64,000 nucleotides of DNA from Platerodrilus igneus (GCA_036346225.1 JARFIW010001178.1:1182917-1246916); one strand, 5' to 3'. Positions 53,601 to 60,742 are shown, counted from the first letter of the stretch. Notes: a model not told the origin generated them from the letters alone. Made by a program: numbers and translations.

Positions 53601-53800
53601 GCTCCTTCAAAATAGTAGATCCACTGGCTGCATCATTATCTAGAAGCGCAACACCCTAAATAAATGGATGTTGAAATGACTACAATACTTCGCATAGTTT
53701 ATACCTTCAAGTCATTCTTCAAGAGTTCCTTAGCAATACAGGCACCGATTCCTTTTGCACCTCCTGTAATTAAAGCAACCTTTCCTTTGAAATTAAACAT
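28824..53800 (-). CDS. Short-chain dehydrogenase/reductase (15-PGDH/alcohol dehydrogenase-like), five coding exons
   Basis: This host gene encodes a 260-residue NAD-dependent classical short-chain dehydrogenase, of the insect '15-hydroxyprostaglandin dehydrogenase [NAD(+)]-like' type. Exons are 53800-53705, 53655-53529, 29483-29377, 29327-28999 and 28947-28824. All introns are GT-AG and phases agree across every junction, giving 783 bases. The protein begins MFNFKGKVALITGGAKGIG, with the cofactor glycine motif. It has an acidic residue after the second strand (ALLDND), which favours NAD. NNAG (exon 3), the catalytic serine in NVSS, YSATK (Tyr-Lys) and CPG (exon 4) follow, with the usual TGSVW end in exon 5. 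It probably oxidises a small alcohol or hydroxy-lipid; the substrate cannot be told. Introns 1, 3 and 4 are about 50 bp, but intron 2 is 24,045 bp of mobile DNA. Confidence 0.93.
30030..30359 (-). pseudogene. G1 RNase H fragment
   Basis: The frame holds YYRRFILWFANIAKPLTKL, FEQLKRLLVTAPILSYP, and FVLDTDASNTAIGGVLSQ with the first catalytic aspartate. SRPERNYCVTRRELLAI follows with the catalytic glutamate. After that the sequence no longer matches RNase H, and this point (near 30030) marks the break in the element. Confidence 0.8.
30400..31914 (-). pseudogene. G1 protease and reverse transcriptase
   Basis: A 420-residue frame (31914-30652) starts in the protease with LLVDTGATRTIV as active site and VILGMDLM as the second conserved block. 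It then passes to the polymerase: IEPSNSPWASPVVLVKKKDG, FCVDYRRLNNVT, and ILDLKSGYWQV with the first catalytic aspartate. It shifts frame near 30730. In another frame the YLDD active site follows at about 30610, and YLGHVVSETGI at about 30470. There are at least three breaks in the polymerase. Confidence 0.86.
31850..33296 (-). pseudogene. G1 Gag with coiled-coil repeats and zinc knuckle
   Basis: This continuous frame of about 450 residues opens MSSLYMPVTRNQ. The N-terminal third is a predicted coiled coil with three near-identical 18-residue repeats of the form MEERSAKLELTLSENAEK. The capsid region follows (FKVKPPTFDGKTPWPTYLKQFE, ALNILQTIPDHQ, YLEQ-like LEQLAVQTFVDGV). A single CCHC knuckle (CWSCGEVGHIQRRC) lies near 32050-32010. 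The frame then shifts into the protease. The Gag frame itself looks intact up to the knuckle, unlike the downstream pol. Confidence 0.85.
33341..33685 (-). repeat. 3' part of the G1 5' LTR
   Basis: On the minus strand this segment ends GCGCGTTACA, next to the primer-binding site at 33340-33325. It is bounded at 33685 by the TSD and LTR of G2. The promoter half is probably at 43890-44070, where a TATATATAAG box (about 43941-43950) is followed by CAGTCTATTC. Confidence 0.55.
33686..35501 (-). repeat. G2 3' LTR (1816 bp)
   Basis: It matches 42083-43889 throughout. The differences I saw are mainly one- to three-base changes in homopolymer length (for example G7 against G5, A8 against A5) with about three substitutions. 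It is very long for a Ty3-type LTR. No supported gene lies within it. Confidence 0.93.
35502..37005 (-). repeat. G2 3' non-coding region with 79-bp tandem repeat
   Basis: Between the integrase and the 3' LTR lies about 1.5 kb without a gene. From about 35955 to 36410 a 79-80-bp unit is repeated. The phrase CAAAGGTAACCTAACCA starts at 36132, 36211, 36290 and 36370, and more degenerate units precede it. Each unit also has AGGTTACTCATCAAATTC and ATCACTTCATCGCAAAGGGA. Such arrays near the 3' end are seen in some LTR elements; their role is unknown. Confidence 0.85.
37006..37989 (-). pseudogene. G2 integrase
   Basis: The zinc domain (GHFGSLKT-like in a shifted frame, LYYWPKM, CRKCLICGAQK) starts near 37970. 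The core has IALDLMGPFPRSKRGHKWLLVVGDWFSKY with the first aspartate, and FVICDNGPQLVG with the second at about 37578. The third catalytic residue is in CNFVERINKTVGT (37546-37337 piece). The C-terminal piece (37188-37006) has YNLRRRDISFRVGEYVWR, the GPY/F-type domain. Three frame breaks are present. Confidence 0.85.
37980..38755 (-). pseudogene. G2 RNase H
   Basis: The first piece (38755-38330) reads YRRFIKNFSSLVSPINDL, FIVECDASNTGLGAVL with the first catalytic aspartate, and [27 protein letters not shown] with the catalytic glutamate. VVTDH follows with another aspartate. The second piece (38387-37980) overlaps in a different frame and carries TGKLARWSVRLRQHSFDLVHRKGKFN and DCLSRGV, the end of RNase H. 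One frameshift separates them near 38340. Confidence 0.85.
38758..39279 (-). pseudogene. G2 reverse transcriptase palm
   Basis: Several overlapping short frames cover this stretch. One (39173-38988) holds DKTAFSVISRGQYRFTCMPFGLKNA. The next (39096-38758) holds CYLDDIILCSSSFEEHL with the catalytic YLDD, then LKFLGYIVGSNSLRTDPDKV. The first catalytic aspartate lies near 39190 in a further frame. At least two breaks occur within 400 bp. Confidence 0.85.
39279..40214 (-). pseudogene. G2 protease and start of reverse transcriptase
   Basis: This 311-residue frame carries ITGLLDSGCTTSVVG, the aspartic protease active site with D-S-G, and TFIFGSDFAKLFGVV, the second conserved block. It then enters the polymerase with HKKPYVMSPYMGKILNEELDDML and SPWSSPVLLVK. 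The frame is lost just after this, where the family has a KDG-type motif. The short linker between Gag and protease contains RYPVPCHKATVMIC. Confidence 0.85.
40224..41543 (-). pseudogene. G2 Gag with two zinc knuckles
   Basis: The frame opens at 41543 (MSEKFQIVCLLKEELEYEL). The capsid part reads PVKFSGDPKQLHSFLDRVSDL and LFGSACELFVGDALVWF, typical of Ty3-type Gag. It shifts near 40790. The nucleocapsid end (40499-40224) holds CWNCSRSGHWFRDC. A second cysteine-rich knuckle (CFGCGRKG...CPRC) lies just beyond, in a different frame. The break between the two knuckles falls in an A9/T6 run. The intact Gag would be about 440 residues. Confidence 0.85.
42061..42081 (-). other. G2 primer-binding site
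   Basis: One base beyond the 5' LTR the minus strand reads TGGCGCCGGCAACGTTTGG. The TGGCGCC start is common for tRNA-primed Ty3 elements. The matching tRNA cannot be named from here. Confidence 0.7.
42083..43889 (-). repeat. G2 5' LTR (1807 bp)
   Basis: This is the promoter-side LTR on the minus strand, defined by its match to 33686-35501. It begins TGTAACAATTTTATTTTTGC at 43889 and ends AAAAATGTAGCA at 42083. The primer-binding site follows immediately. Confidence 0.93.
43890..44070 (-). repeat. Probable promoter half of the G1 5' LTR
   Basis: Immediately beyond G2 and its TSD, the minus strand contains a TATATATAAG box followed by CAGTCTATTC, an arrangement typical of LTR promoters. It is the expected continuation of the G1 LTR interrupted by G2. 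The outer end is uncertain; a TGTTGCG start near 44070 is possible. Confidence 0.4.
44071..44515. repeat. Hairpin-forming sequence and ACCGGTG(C/T)GTAAAA repeats
   Basis: GTGTGTGAAGTCA at about 44092 recurs inverted as TGACTTCACACAC at about 44178, together with TTTATACAC and GTGTATAAA, making a long hairpin. Further on, ACCGGTGCGTAAAAGTAC (about 44320) is followed by CACGCACCGGTGTGTAAAATAGTAC (about 44395), an overlapping direct and inverted copy. There is no coding potential. It may be a small foldback or non-autonomous element. Confidence 0.6.
44610..45431 (-). pseudogene. R4/Dong-type C-terminal zinc motif and restriction-like endonuclease
   Basis: This 273-residue frame carries the CCHC motif CRLCQSERETTDHIIAGC at about 45190. 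RHDAICKIIHQELALKY follows at about 45095. The PD-(D/E)xK nuclease core reads KPDIVLKIHDSRETYIIDVAIP at about 44925-44860, with both acidic positions and the downstream aspartate present. The nuclease cuts the TAA target in relatives. The frame of this piece looks intact to its stop at 44610, but a stop near 45431-45543 separates it from the polymerase. Confidence 0.87.
45543..46100 (-). pseudogene. R4/Dong-type reverse transcriptase, active-site part
   Basis: After a frameshift near 46120 the minus strand reads INHILYLDDLKIYAS, the catalytic YLDD, at about 46100. It then continues as MKFAVNKCKTQKIEKG, YKYLGIIQ and AIPILTYSFGIVNWSNTELEQLNRLTR. The end (IPRSEGGRGFTDI) is the thumb segment typical of the R2/R4 group. 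The frame ends at 45543. Confidence 0.86.
46115..47260 (-). pseudogene. R4/Dong-type reverse transcriptase, first part
   Basis: The frame (47227-46115, 370 residues) opens MNTIHELLNN. It contains WKSPGKDKIQNYWLK, LNPSNYRPITCLSTTYKLLTSIITK, EEQKGCQINGFGCKEQIIID, the catalytic-palm FIDYQKAYDSIPHSWLIE, and NGIFQGDSLSPLWFCLALNPLS. These motifs, in particular EQKGC...GCKEQ, mark the R4/Dong group. In an upstream frame the sequence KPIWQRRMEKQINKIRK is visible near 47310. The catalytic YLDD lies just downstream in another frame. Confidence 0.87.
47630..47676. repeat. TTA/TAA microsatellite
   Basis: An uninterrupted run of about nine TTA units is followed by further TTATT units. It bounds the R4/Dong element on its 5' side and is probably its target. 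Confidence 0.9.
47870..48770. repeat. Tandem-repeat field with ~133-bp and ~143-bp units
   Basis: GAAGAATCGTTTAGA starts at 48257, 48390 and 48524, with a diverged fourth near 48657. That is a period of 133-134 bp. Each unit carries TTTGGAACAATG and CCAAAATTTCGATTTTTG. Before it, two units with a spacing of about 143 bp share CAGAACTATGTTTT (47985 and 48128), TTAGAACAGCTCA and GTTTACTCTTG. No gene is supported. Confidence 0.85.
48775..49750. other. Unassigned DNA between repeat field and LINE copy C
   Basis: Open frames at 48689-49036 (+) and 48820-49295 (-) overlap and show no family motif. A 48-codon frame from 49426 (MNAERIRKVRIAWAGWRAVEG) is also unrecognised. I support no gene here. Confidence 0.5.
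49755..53220 (-). mobile_element. LINE copy C, old and decayed
   Basis: This is a third copy of the family at 16178 and 24261, on the minus strand. Its 5' leader (53200-52750) matches the leader of copies A and B. The endonuclease is best seen at 52727-52365 (VNTVIIQVF, ITGDFNAVVGED). Reverse transcriptase remnants lie at 50623-50420 (RRIVHSLYKEQTAVIELEQE, RQGCVLSPLIFNLYLEEAMNT), and C-terminal remnants down to 49775. It is much more diverged than A and B and lacks the modular 3' tail. The host dehydrogenase exon 2 begins about 300 bp further on. Confidence 0.87.
50932..51930 (-). repeat. Threefold tandem duplication inside LINE copy C
   Basis: GCTAATTCA followed by ATAAGTATAGGATATCCCAAG starts at 50932, 51257 and 51583, giving units of 325 and 326 bp. 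Each unit is the same part of the reverse transcriptase N-terminal region. Intact copies A and B have it once. Later fixed differences separate the units. Confidence 0.85.
53529..53800 (-). CDS. Dehydrogenase exons 1-2
   Basis: Exon 1 (53800-53705) has exactly 32 codons and starts at the only in-frame ATG, just before the Rossmann glycine motif. Intron 1 (53704-53656, 49 bp) runs from GTATAA to TTTAG. Exon 2 (53655-53529, 127 bp) encodes the second strand with its acidic residue, and IDTDVTQRSQFE with the aspartate that contacts adenine in this family. It ends in phase 1 at donor GTGAGT. Exon 3, 24 kb away, completes the glycine codon. I see no TATA box upstream. Confidence 0.9.
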
Positions 53801-54047
53801 CGTAACTGAACTAATCTGTTGGTGATATGTTAAACAAATGTTAATTGCTGTCATTAATAATTTGTGTATTTTTTTAAATGGTTTAATTATACATTAATTA
53901 GCAATTTATTGGAATATTTTAAACGAGGTCAGTTTTTTACACAGCCTAGCTTATTCCGACAGAGCGAGTTTTTATTTTTATTAAAGCAGTATTATTGTCT
54001 GAAGGCGAGTGACTTTGAAAAACACATGCACAAGGCGGGGTTATAAT
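53801..54047. other. Upstream region of the dehydrogenase gene
   Basis: This is the short interval between exon 1 and the next mobile element. It is AT-rich. I see no clear TATA box; a TCAGTT that could be an arthropod initiator lies just before the ATG. Confidence 0.3.
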
Positions 54048-54480
54048 AGAGAGAGAGAGAGAAATCATTTTTATTGATTCTTCTGTACCAAAAGCCATCG
54101 ACCAAGGTCTTTCAACTTGTGTACAATAATATTTCTTTGCAATATATTAAGCTTAAATACAGTGATATAGAGATAATAGTTTGTTATGGTTATAGTTGAT
54201 CCTGGTACAGTCATTGCTGTTCATTACTTGAGCGAAGAATTTCTTCATAAAGAGTTCTATCCGGGTGCTTTCTTTTGCATTGGAGGTTTTCAGATATTTT
54301 TAAAATCTGGGCTTTGATTAAATTTCTATTATTTTCCTGAATTGGGAATGAGTGAAATAGTTTTTGAATCTTATAGCTATTGGTTTTATTCCAGTTCTAT
54401 TGTAAAAGTGTGTATTAGAAGGATTGTACAGTGGGTGTATGGGATGGCGCATTTTAGTAATTTTACGAGACTTGTTGTTT
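54048..54480 (-). mobile_element. 3' end of a LINE with a (TC)n tail
   Basis: On the minus strand, frames near 54470-54320 read RHPIHPLYNPSNTHFYNRTGIKPIAIRF, which resembles the C-terminus of Jockey-group LINE ORF2 proteins. A stop follows, then about 250 bp of untranslated region, AATAAAAATGATT, and (TC)n (54062-54048). Only the 3' end is present. The family cannot be fixed from so little. Confidence 0.5.
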
Positions 54481-54489
54481 CGGCTAGGG

Positions 54490-56470
54490 TGAAGTAGGGT
54501 AAGTGCGTTTTGGGGGTAAGTGCATCAGTTGCTTTTTAAATCTCAACCACTTATAGTACTGTGGCGGAATCTGGTGCTCATCAAAATAAGACCTTTTCTT
54601 AATGTAATGCAGATCCCTTCATAACCGATATTGACTTAAGCAAGAAAAGATGGCCACCGGACAAAGCGTCAGCTGTTTTACTCATGTGTTGAATGCGTTG
54701 ATGTCGTGAAAAATAATTGTGAAATTTTTGCCCAGGTACGTATGTCATAGCTACATGTTACATTTATGAGTTTTATAGTTAATTAAGTAAGAACAAATAC
54801 TAAATTGTTTTTATTATAACCCTATTTTATTTGAAGAGGGTAGATGCACTTTCTTCAAATATTTTTGGTTTAAGTGAAGTGCACCCATTTGTAGTGGGGA
54901 AAGAGCGCCTAGTAGGTGCACTTGACCCTGCTACTGAAGTTGTTTGCTGTTTGTATCTAGTACTTACCTAGACACTTTTTGTTATAGGTAAAATGGTTCG
55001 GGACTACAAACGTAAAACCACTCGGGCCGCTTACTCGGCTGAGGACTTGAAAACCGCGGTGGAATATGTTACAAGCGAAAAATGTGGCACACTACGTGCT
55101 AGTAAACTCTTCAAGATACCTAGAAGCACTCTTAAAGATCACATTAAAGGTCGTAGAGGTATAAAAAGCTCGACGATGGGAAGACCTACAGCCTTAGCAA
55201 TCAAAGATGAAGAAGCTCTTGCAAATGGACTCAAAAGTTTCGAAAGTCCTAGAAGTTGTGGGCAAATATGTTACACACAAGCAGCTCAAGACTCCATTCA
55301 AAAACAACGTACCTGGTGAGGATTGGTTTTTAAAATTTAAAAAAAGACATAATTTGTCAATTAAAAAACCTGAAGCGTTGGAATACGCCAGAAAGAAAAA
55401 TACGGATCCTTTTCTAATATATCCATATTTTGAGTTGTTAAATAATACAATTCAAGAACTGAACCTTCAAGATAAACCATCTAATATTTGAAATATGGAC
55501 GAGACAAGTTTTTGTAGTGATCCTTCAAAGACAAAAGTCATAGGTGAAAAAGGCCATGCTTGTACTAGAATCGTTTCTGGTCCGGGAAGAACGAACACCA
55601 GTGTCCTGTTTGCTGCTGCCGCAGATGGACAAAAGGCGCCACCGTTAATTATATATAAAGGAAAAAATGTTTGGGACACCTGGATAGCAGATACAAATAA
55701 AGAATACCCAGGTACGACATATGCTGCCACACCTAACGGGTGGATGGAGTCAGAAGTTTTTAAAAACTATTTCGTGAAAACTTTTATACCCTTGGTAGAA
55801 GGAAATGGTCCTACATTAGTTGTATCTGACGGCCATACAACTCATATCGATATTGATGTGGTACAAGCCGCAGTGGAAGCGAACATAACCATTCTAAAGT
55901 TACTGCCACATAGCAGTCATCTTCTGCAACCACTTGACTTGGCGGTTTTCAAATCTATTAAGGTGGTGTGGGATACATTACTCGTAAAATGGCAACGGAA
56001 TCATGTGGGTCAGAAATTATCGAAAAGCAAGTTGGCTGAAATGGTCGGACATATTTGAAAAGATGCTGATCCAAAAATTATCTGTGAAGGATTTAAGAAA
56101 GGTGGCATCTACCCCTACAATTGTGATGTTATCGCACAGGAAAAATATGACCTACAACAAATGAATCGGTGGAAAGCTCACAGGCGATGAATACTGGCAT
56201 GTCTACAACAAATGAACTTACAGCCCCAATAATACAAAACGGACTCGATGAAAACGTAGAATTTCTAGAACGAGGTCCACCAGAACATACCGCAATTGAT
56301 TTAGGAAATTTCTCAGTTACAGAAGAAGTTCTAGGACTGACTGAAAAGGAAACCGCTAGTAGGGTAGCTAAGCCGGTTTGGCAACAGAGATCCACAGCAA
56401 GATATGTATACGCCGGTTCGAGAACAATATGAACAGCTAAGCCGCTTTGGGAAACAAAACGTGCAGCAAG
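54490..56470 (+). mobile_element. pogo/Tigger-like DNA transposon, decayed
   Basis: A plus-strand transposase gene with a Pipsqueak-type helix-turn-helix, a CENP-B-type DNA-binding domain and a DDE catalytic domain lies at 54993-56160. Near 54495, AGGGTAAGTGCGTTTTGGGG and GGGTAAGTGCATC could be its left terminal motif. No matching right end is visible, so the 3' end is probably lost. Confidence 0.8.
54993..56432 (+). pseudogene. Tigger/Jerky-like transposase
   Basis: The first frame (54993-55319) encodes MVRDYKRKTTRAAYSAEDLK and LRASKLFKIPRSTLKDHIKG, a Psq-type helix-turn-helix. A frameshift near 55210 leads to PGEDWFLKFKKRHNLSIKKPEALEYARKK, the CENP-B-type domain. The catalytic domain (55495-56058) has MDETSF with the first aspartate, VVSDGHTTHID with the second and LPHSSHLLQPLDLAVFK with the third. 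Two in-frame TGA stops, at 55489 and 56056, each replace the tryptophan of an Ile-Trp pair. The C-terminal part (56169-56432) is repeated in degenerate form just after it (ARYVYAGSRT, then ARYVYAALRT). A 5' untranslated intron is possible (GTACGT at 54737, TTATAG at 54988). Confidence 0.85.
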
Positions 56471-56509
56471 ATATGTATACGCCGCTTTGAGAACAAAATT
56501 GTCTTTGTG

Positions 56510-56640
56510 TGTAAATTTGTTGCGTCGGGGGGTCGTTAGGTCTTTGGGGTGTGCGTTCGGCGGGTCGTTAGATTTTTGTTGTGGGGTGGTGCGCGTGCGC
56601 TGGGGTGGAGATATTTTCTTAGAAATTTTTAGCAGCGTTC
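56510..56640 (+). other. G-rich patch
   Basis: This stretch is unusually rich in G for the window. Several GGGG runs are separated by short T-rich loops, and two copies of GGGTCGTTAG occur at 56528 and 56560. It has no coding frame. A quadruplex-forming role is only a possibility. Confidence 0.35.
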
Positions 56641-56734
56641 ACGACGTTAACTATTAAATATTAAATTTTAAAAAATGTTGGTTCGTATTTTTCTGGGGTA
56701 GGTTAAGCTAAAATTAAAACGCCGAGGTGAAGAA

Positions 56735-57260
56735 TTTTTAATATTAGGCAAACGCGTGCAAGTGGTAAAGAGTGTTTTAGCTCTCCTCATAAGCTGCGTT
56801 TTGTACGAAGTAGAAAATAAAATTGAGAAAATATACGAAATGTTATATGATGGAGGTCAAATTTTAAACGTCTGCAGGTAAAATCTTGTAAAAAGAAGTC
56901 GTTCACTTCTCGCAATTTCAATGTCACGATAAAATACTAAGAATTTGCATGCAGTCGAATATAACCTCGTGTTTTTTATCTGGTAATATATATGCAAATT
57001 ATTCAACTTTTAATATAATGTATTTAATTAACATAAGGTGTGTTGCAAAAACCATTCAAGACAGGTATGTCGTATATTGCCTTTTGGTTACATCATCCCA
57101 AAATAATTTATACAAGTACACTGAACTTGCAGTCGGATCTAACATATAATCTTTTAATTATACCCGTATGAATTTAAAATATATGCAAATTATACCACCT
57201 TTCATCACGATTTATTTGACTCTCAAATTATTTGATTTGATCTTATATCAAGGCTTATGT
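56735..57260 (+). repeat. Left copy of a ~450-bp direct repeat
   Basis: Phrases here recur in the same order in 58715-59135. They include CGTGCAAGTGGTAAAGA, AAAATATACGAAATG, CAGTCGAATATAACCTCGTG, AATATATATGCAAATTATTC and CACCTTTCATCACGATTTAT. No gene is present. Confidence 0.8.
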
Positions 57261-57450
57261 ATTAACTTTTACAACTCAAGGTGTAGCATCAAGGTTTTAC
57301 GTCACTCTCAAACTATAGAACTTAATAAAAATAGCTTTCCTTAGCACCAATATCATTTAGAAAATATGTGTTTCATTAACATATACTTATTTATTAAATA
57401 TTTCCTACCAAAATTTATTCAAAAAATTTAAAAGTTCTTTATTTTCATTT

Positions 57451-58714
57451 TCATATAGGTAAAATCACCACGTTGCTATGCTCTCGGCTACCTAGTTCCG
57501 GCTACTTTTCCAAGGTCGTTGTGACGTCATAGCCTTTTATAAATATAGAGCAATGTAATACTATTCTAAAATTCTAAAAGAGTCTTTCTTACTAACCACA
57601 AATACATACAGCTTGTAGAACGCGGATGTATCCAAGTCAGTCCATCGGCACATAAAATAATCTTTTAATCCTTTCCTCTTTCTCTAATAAGATGTTCTTT
57701 GTCTAACACATCTTTGTATTGTTCGCGTATTGTCGCAGTGTCTTCTATTTAGTCCAACTTTCGCCTTTTGCATGCATTTCCTCTAATTCCAGCTGTCTTT
57801 TCTTCCACTTACAGAGTATGGCGTGCATAATTGGGCAATTTCCTGCAGCGTCAACGGAGAGAGTTTACTGCCAATATTTACGCGTTGTCGTACAACCTCT
57901 GGGCGAATGTTAGGCGTACTTATCAACCCCGATACCGAAATGGTTATTTCTTTTGGAATTGTAGAATATGGTGTTACAGATTGTGTAAAATATGTTACCT
58001 GCTTTAATGTAGCACTTGTGTAAGATTTTATTTTATCTTGGCTGTTTTCCTACTCTACTATCTCCAAATAATTTACAGGTAAATAGTTAAAACTAAAAGC
58101 TGAAAGCACATACTTTATCAATTTTTCCCTTTTCTCTGGTTTTTCTGACAACTTAATTTGCAAGCCCGTCAATTTCTTTGTATTGCCGTTCCCCCAATAC
58201 ATGTACTGTAGCAGGTTATTATACACTAAACAGCAGCTATTTTGAAGCTTGTCCGATAACTTACTCCACATTTTAGCGATACCGAGTACATTGGCGCCTT
58301 TAGGAAGTATAACTTACTATCTTCCAATAAGGTTAAACAGTCTTTTAAGGGATTAGCGAATGTTGCTCTTAAATGTGCATCTGGACAACGTAAAAAATCT
58401 AGTATATAATTTCCAAGTTGTTTATTAACATCAGAATTTGTTATCTGACACACAAATTTGTTGTATATCTTAATTCTTGCATTGGTTGTTAGCCATTTTA
58501 AACAATCGAATTTATATTAAAATTAAGTTTAAATGGCTCCATGCTTGGCATTAAATATTTTTAAATTTTGTTATGTATAATGCCAGAATAAAAATTTTAA
58601 AATAGTATTACATTGTTCTTTATTTATAAAAGGCTATGACGTCACAACGACCTTGGAAAAGTAGCCGAAACTAGGTTGCCGAGAGCATAGCGAAGTGGTG
58701 ATTTTACCTATATG
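57451..58714. mobile_element. 1.26-kb DNA transposon with ~126-bp terminal inverted repeats
   Basis: The left end starts TCATATAGGTAAAATCACCA at 57451. The right end (58714 backwards) is its reverse complement, continuing through CTATGCTCTCGGC, CTACTTTTCCAAGGTCG and TTGTGACGTCATAGCC, about 126 bp with roughly ten differences. The interior is about 1 kb and holds a minus-strand reading frame of unknown family. I could not identify a target-site duplication with confidence. The right end directly abuts a repeat also present on the left. Confidence 0.82.
57795..58515 (-). pseudogene. Unknown protein inside the long-TIR transposon
   Basis: I do not recognise the family with certainty. The minus strand is open from about 58515 to 57795 except for one frameshift near 58270 and one TAG at 58050, about 235 codons in all. 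It reads CLKWLTTNARIKIYNKFV at the start, then LGNYILDFLRCPDAHLRATF, LQYMYWGNGNTKKLTGLQI and LSAFSFNYLPVNYLEIVE. After the stop come TPYSTIPKEITISVSGL and TPNIRPEVVRQRVNIGSKL. The K-x-Y-N-K phrase recalls some replication proteins, but this is weak. The N-terminus is cut by the inverted repeat, so it is probably a deleted derivative of a larger element. Confidence 0.55.
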
Positions 58715-59135
58715 AAGAATTTTGTTATGTTAAGTAAAAACGTGCAAGTGGTAAAGAATTTTTTAGCTTTCCTCAAAAGCTGTATTTTGTATGAAGTAGC
58801 GAATAACATTTAGAAAATATACGAAATGTGATATAATGGATCAAATTATAAAGTCTGCATGTAAAAACATGTTGTTCACGATTTCATTACCAAGATAAAA
58901 TAACAAGAATTCGCAGTCGAATATAACCTCGTGTTTTTTTATTGAAATTATAGCTCTCTGGTAATATATATGCAAATTATTCAACTTTTAATATAATGGA
59001 TTTAATTAACATAAGGTGTGTTTGCAAAAACATGTTAAGACTATTTCCTTCTTGGTATGCAAATTATACCACCTTTCATCACGATTTATTTGACTCTCAA
59101 ATAAAAAATTAATTTGATCTTATATCAAGGTGTTC
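58715..59135 (+). repeat. Right copy of the ~450-bp direct repeat
   Basis: It repeats 56735-57260 in the same orientation, with some internal deletion. A further partial copy of the last part (ATGTTAAGACAGGT, AAAATAATTTATACAA, CGGATCTAA) follows at 59190-59280. No gene is seen. Confidence 0.8.
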
Positions 59136-59280
59136 TTGCTTACATTTAGCAATTTCAATATATATTTAATATGTGTGTATATGTAAAAACATGTTAAGAC
59201 AGGTCACTCGTTATTTTATTCATGATTGCATCACCAAAATAATTTATACAACCACACTAAACTCGTACCCGGATCTAAAA

Positions 59281-60735
59281 TTTAACCTTTAAATGTATGC
59301 AAATAATGTCGTTATTTAAAAGGTGGTGAAGAATTTGGATGGGGATGTACTCATTCTCAAATGCGGAATGGTACTCCATAAGGCGTTCTGAACGGAGGCT
59401 TTGCACGCATTAGGTGATTGAATACTTCGGAGATTTTAGGTTAAGCAAAAACATGCACGTGTTGACGAATCTCCGAGAATTTCAAAAATTATTTTGTACT
59501 TAAATATATAATATTAAAAGAAACACACAATATTTTAATGTTTTATTTACAAAACTTACATTCTTTAATTGTCCCTATCTTTTGTAGGTGGCGGTAGCAG
59601 ATTCTTATTTGAATAAAATATAGATAAGACTTCCACATTAAGAAAATGTATCTTAGTTAAATGTACGGGATTTTATTAATTATAGTTTAGTAAAGTGCAT
59701 GGTAGTTAATGACCTCGAGGTTGTGATATTTATAACAACATACCGATATATGTAAATTATATATGGAAACTGCATAACTTCAAATCATTTTAGCATAATT
59801 GTTAATTACCAAAATTCATAATTTCTACTTCCGTTAAAAACACATTAAGTAAGTAAGTTTATACATACCGATAATACAATGGTAAAAATTTTCTACAACA
59901 CATTAAACAGCTTATTTATATTTGCTACCTTAAACAACTATGCGGAGTGCATATAAATGTCAGAGAAGATTTCTTATCGTTCCTTCCAATCTTAAAATTT
60001 ATATCGTCAATAAAATAATAAACAGATTACTAATAATAGGTCGTCAATGGAACTAAAACAACATATACAAAATGTGTACAAATGAAAAGACCACTTATTA
60101 ATTAATCATGACTATAAATTCCTTTAAAGATTTGATATTCATAGGTAGTAACAATGTTGGTGCTATATATATAAACGACTTTTATGAGCATAGTTTAAAT
60201 TAAAATAACACCGAAATTTATGTAAATTTAATAGTTCTGGTTTATAGTTGGTTGATCTTTGGAGAATAAATTTTATGAAACTTAGGTTTAAGAAATTAAT
60301 CATTTTACAGGTGGGATTAAATAAAAATGTACTACTTTGATGATAAAACCTATGCAATGCATTTTATGTTTACACAACTATAACATACTTTAAAATTTAA
60401 TACCTCGGTAGTAGAATATAATTTTTAATTGTATTATTGTAACATAAAGTTTGCATAAAAAATGCAAAATACATATCCGTTAAGAGGAATTTTTCAATAT
60501 GATACTTACAGATTCGTTAGTAAGTTTTACAATTAAACTTATTTCAAGACATTTTTTGAAACACATCTTACTAGTCTCAAGGAATATGTATGTATGTAGG
60601 TATAAAATATACAAATAAAACACTACTTAATGTAAACATTATTCTTTATTAAAAATGAATAATTGGTTATATGTACAAACCAGTTTTTGAGTACAATTAC
60701 ATCTGTGGTTGCGCAATTGAATGACGAATGTTGTG
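59281..60735. other. Unassigned AT-rich DNA
   Basis: Very AT-rich sequence without a supported gene. A phrase resembling the repeat start (AAACATGCACGTGTTGACGAAT) occurs near 59450. The 64-codon minus-strand frame at 60163-60357 has no motif. Confidence 0.55.
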
Positions 60736-60742
60736 TGGTATG

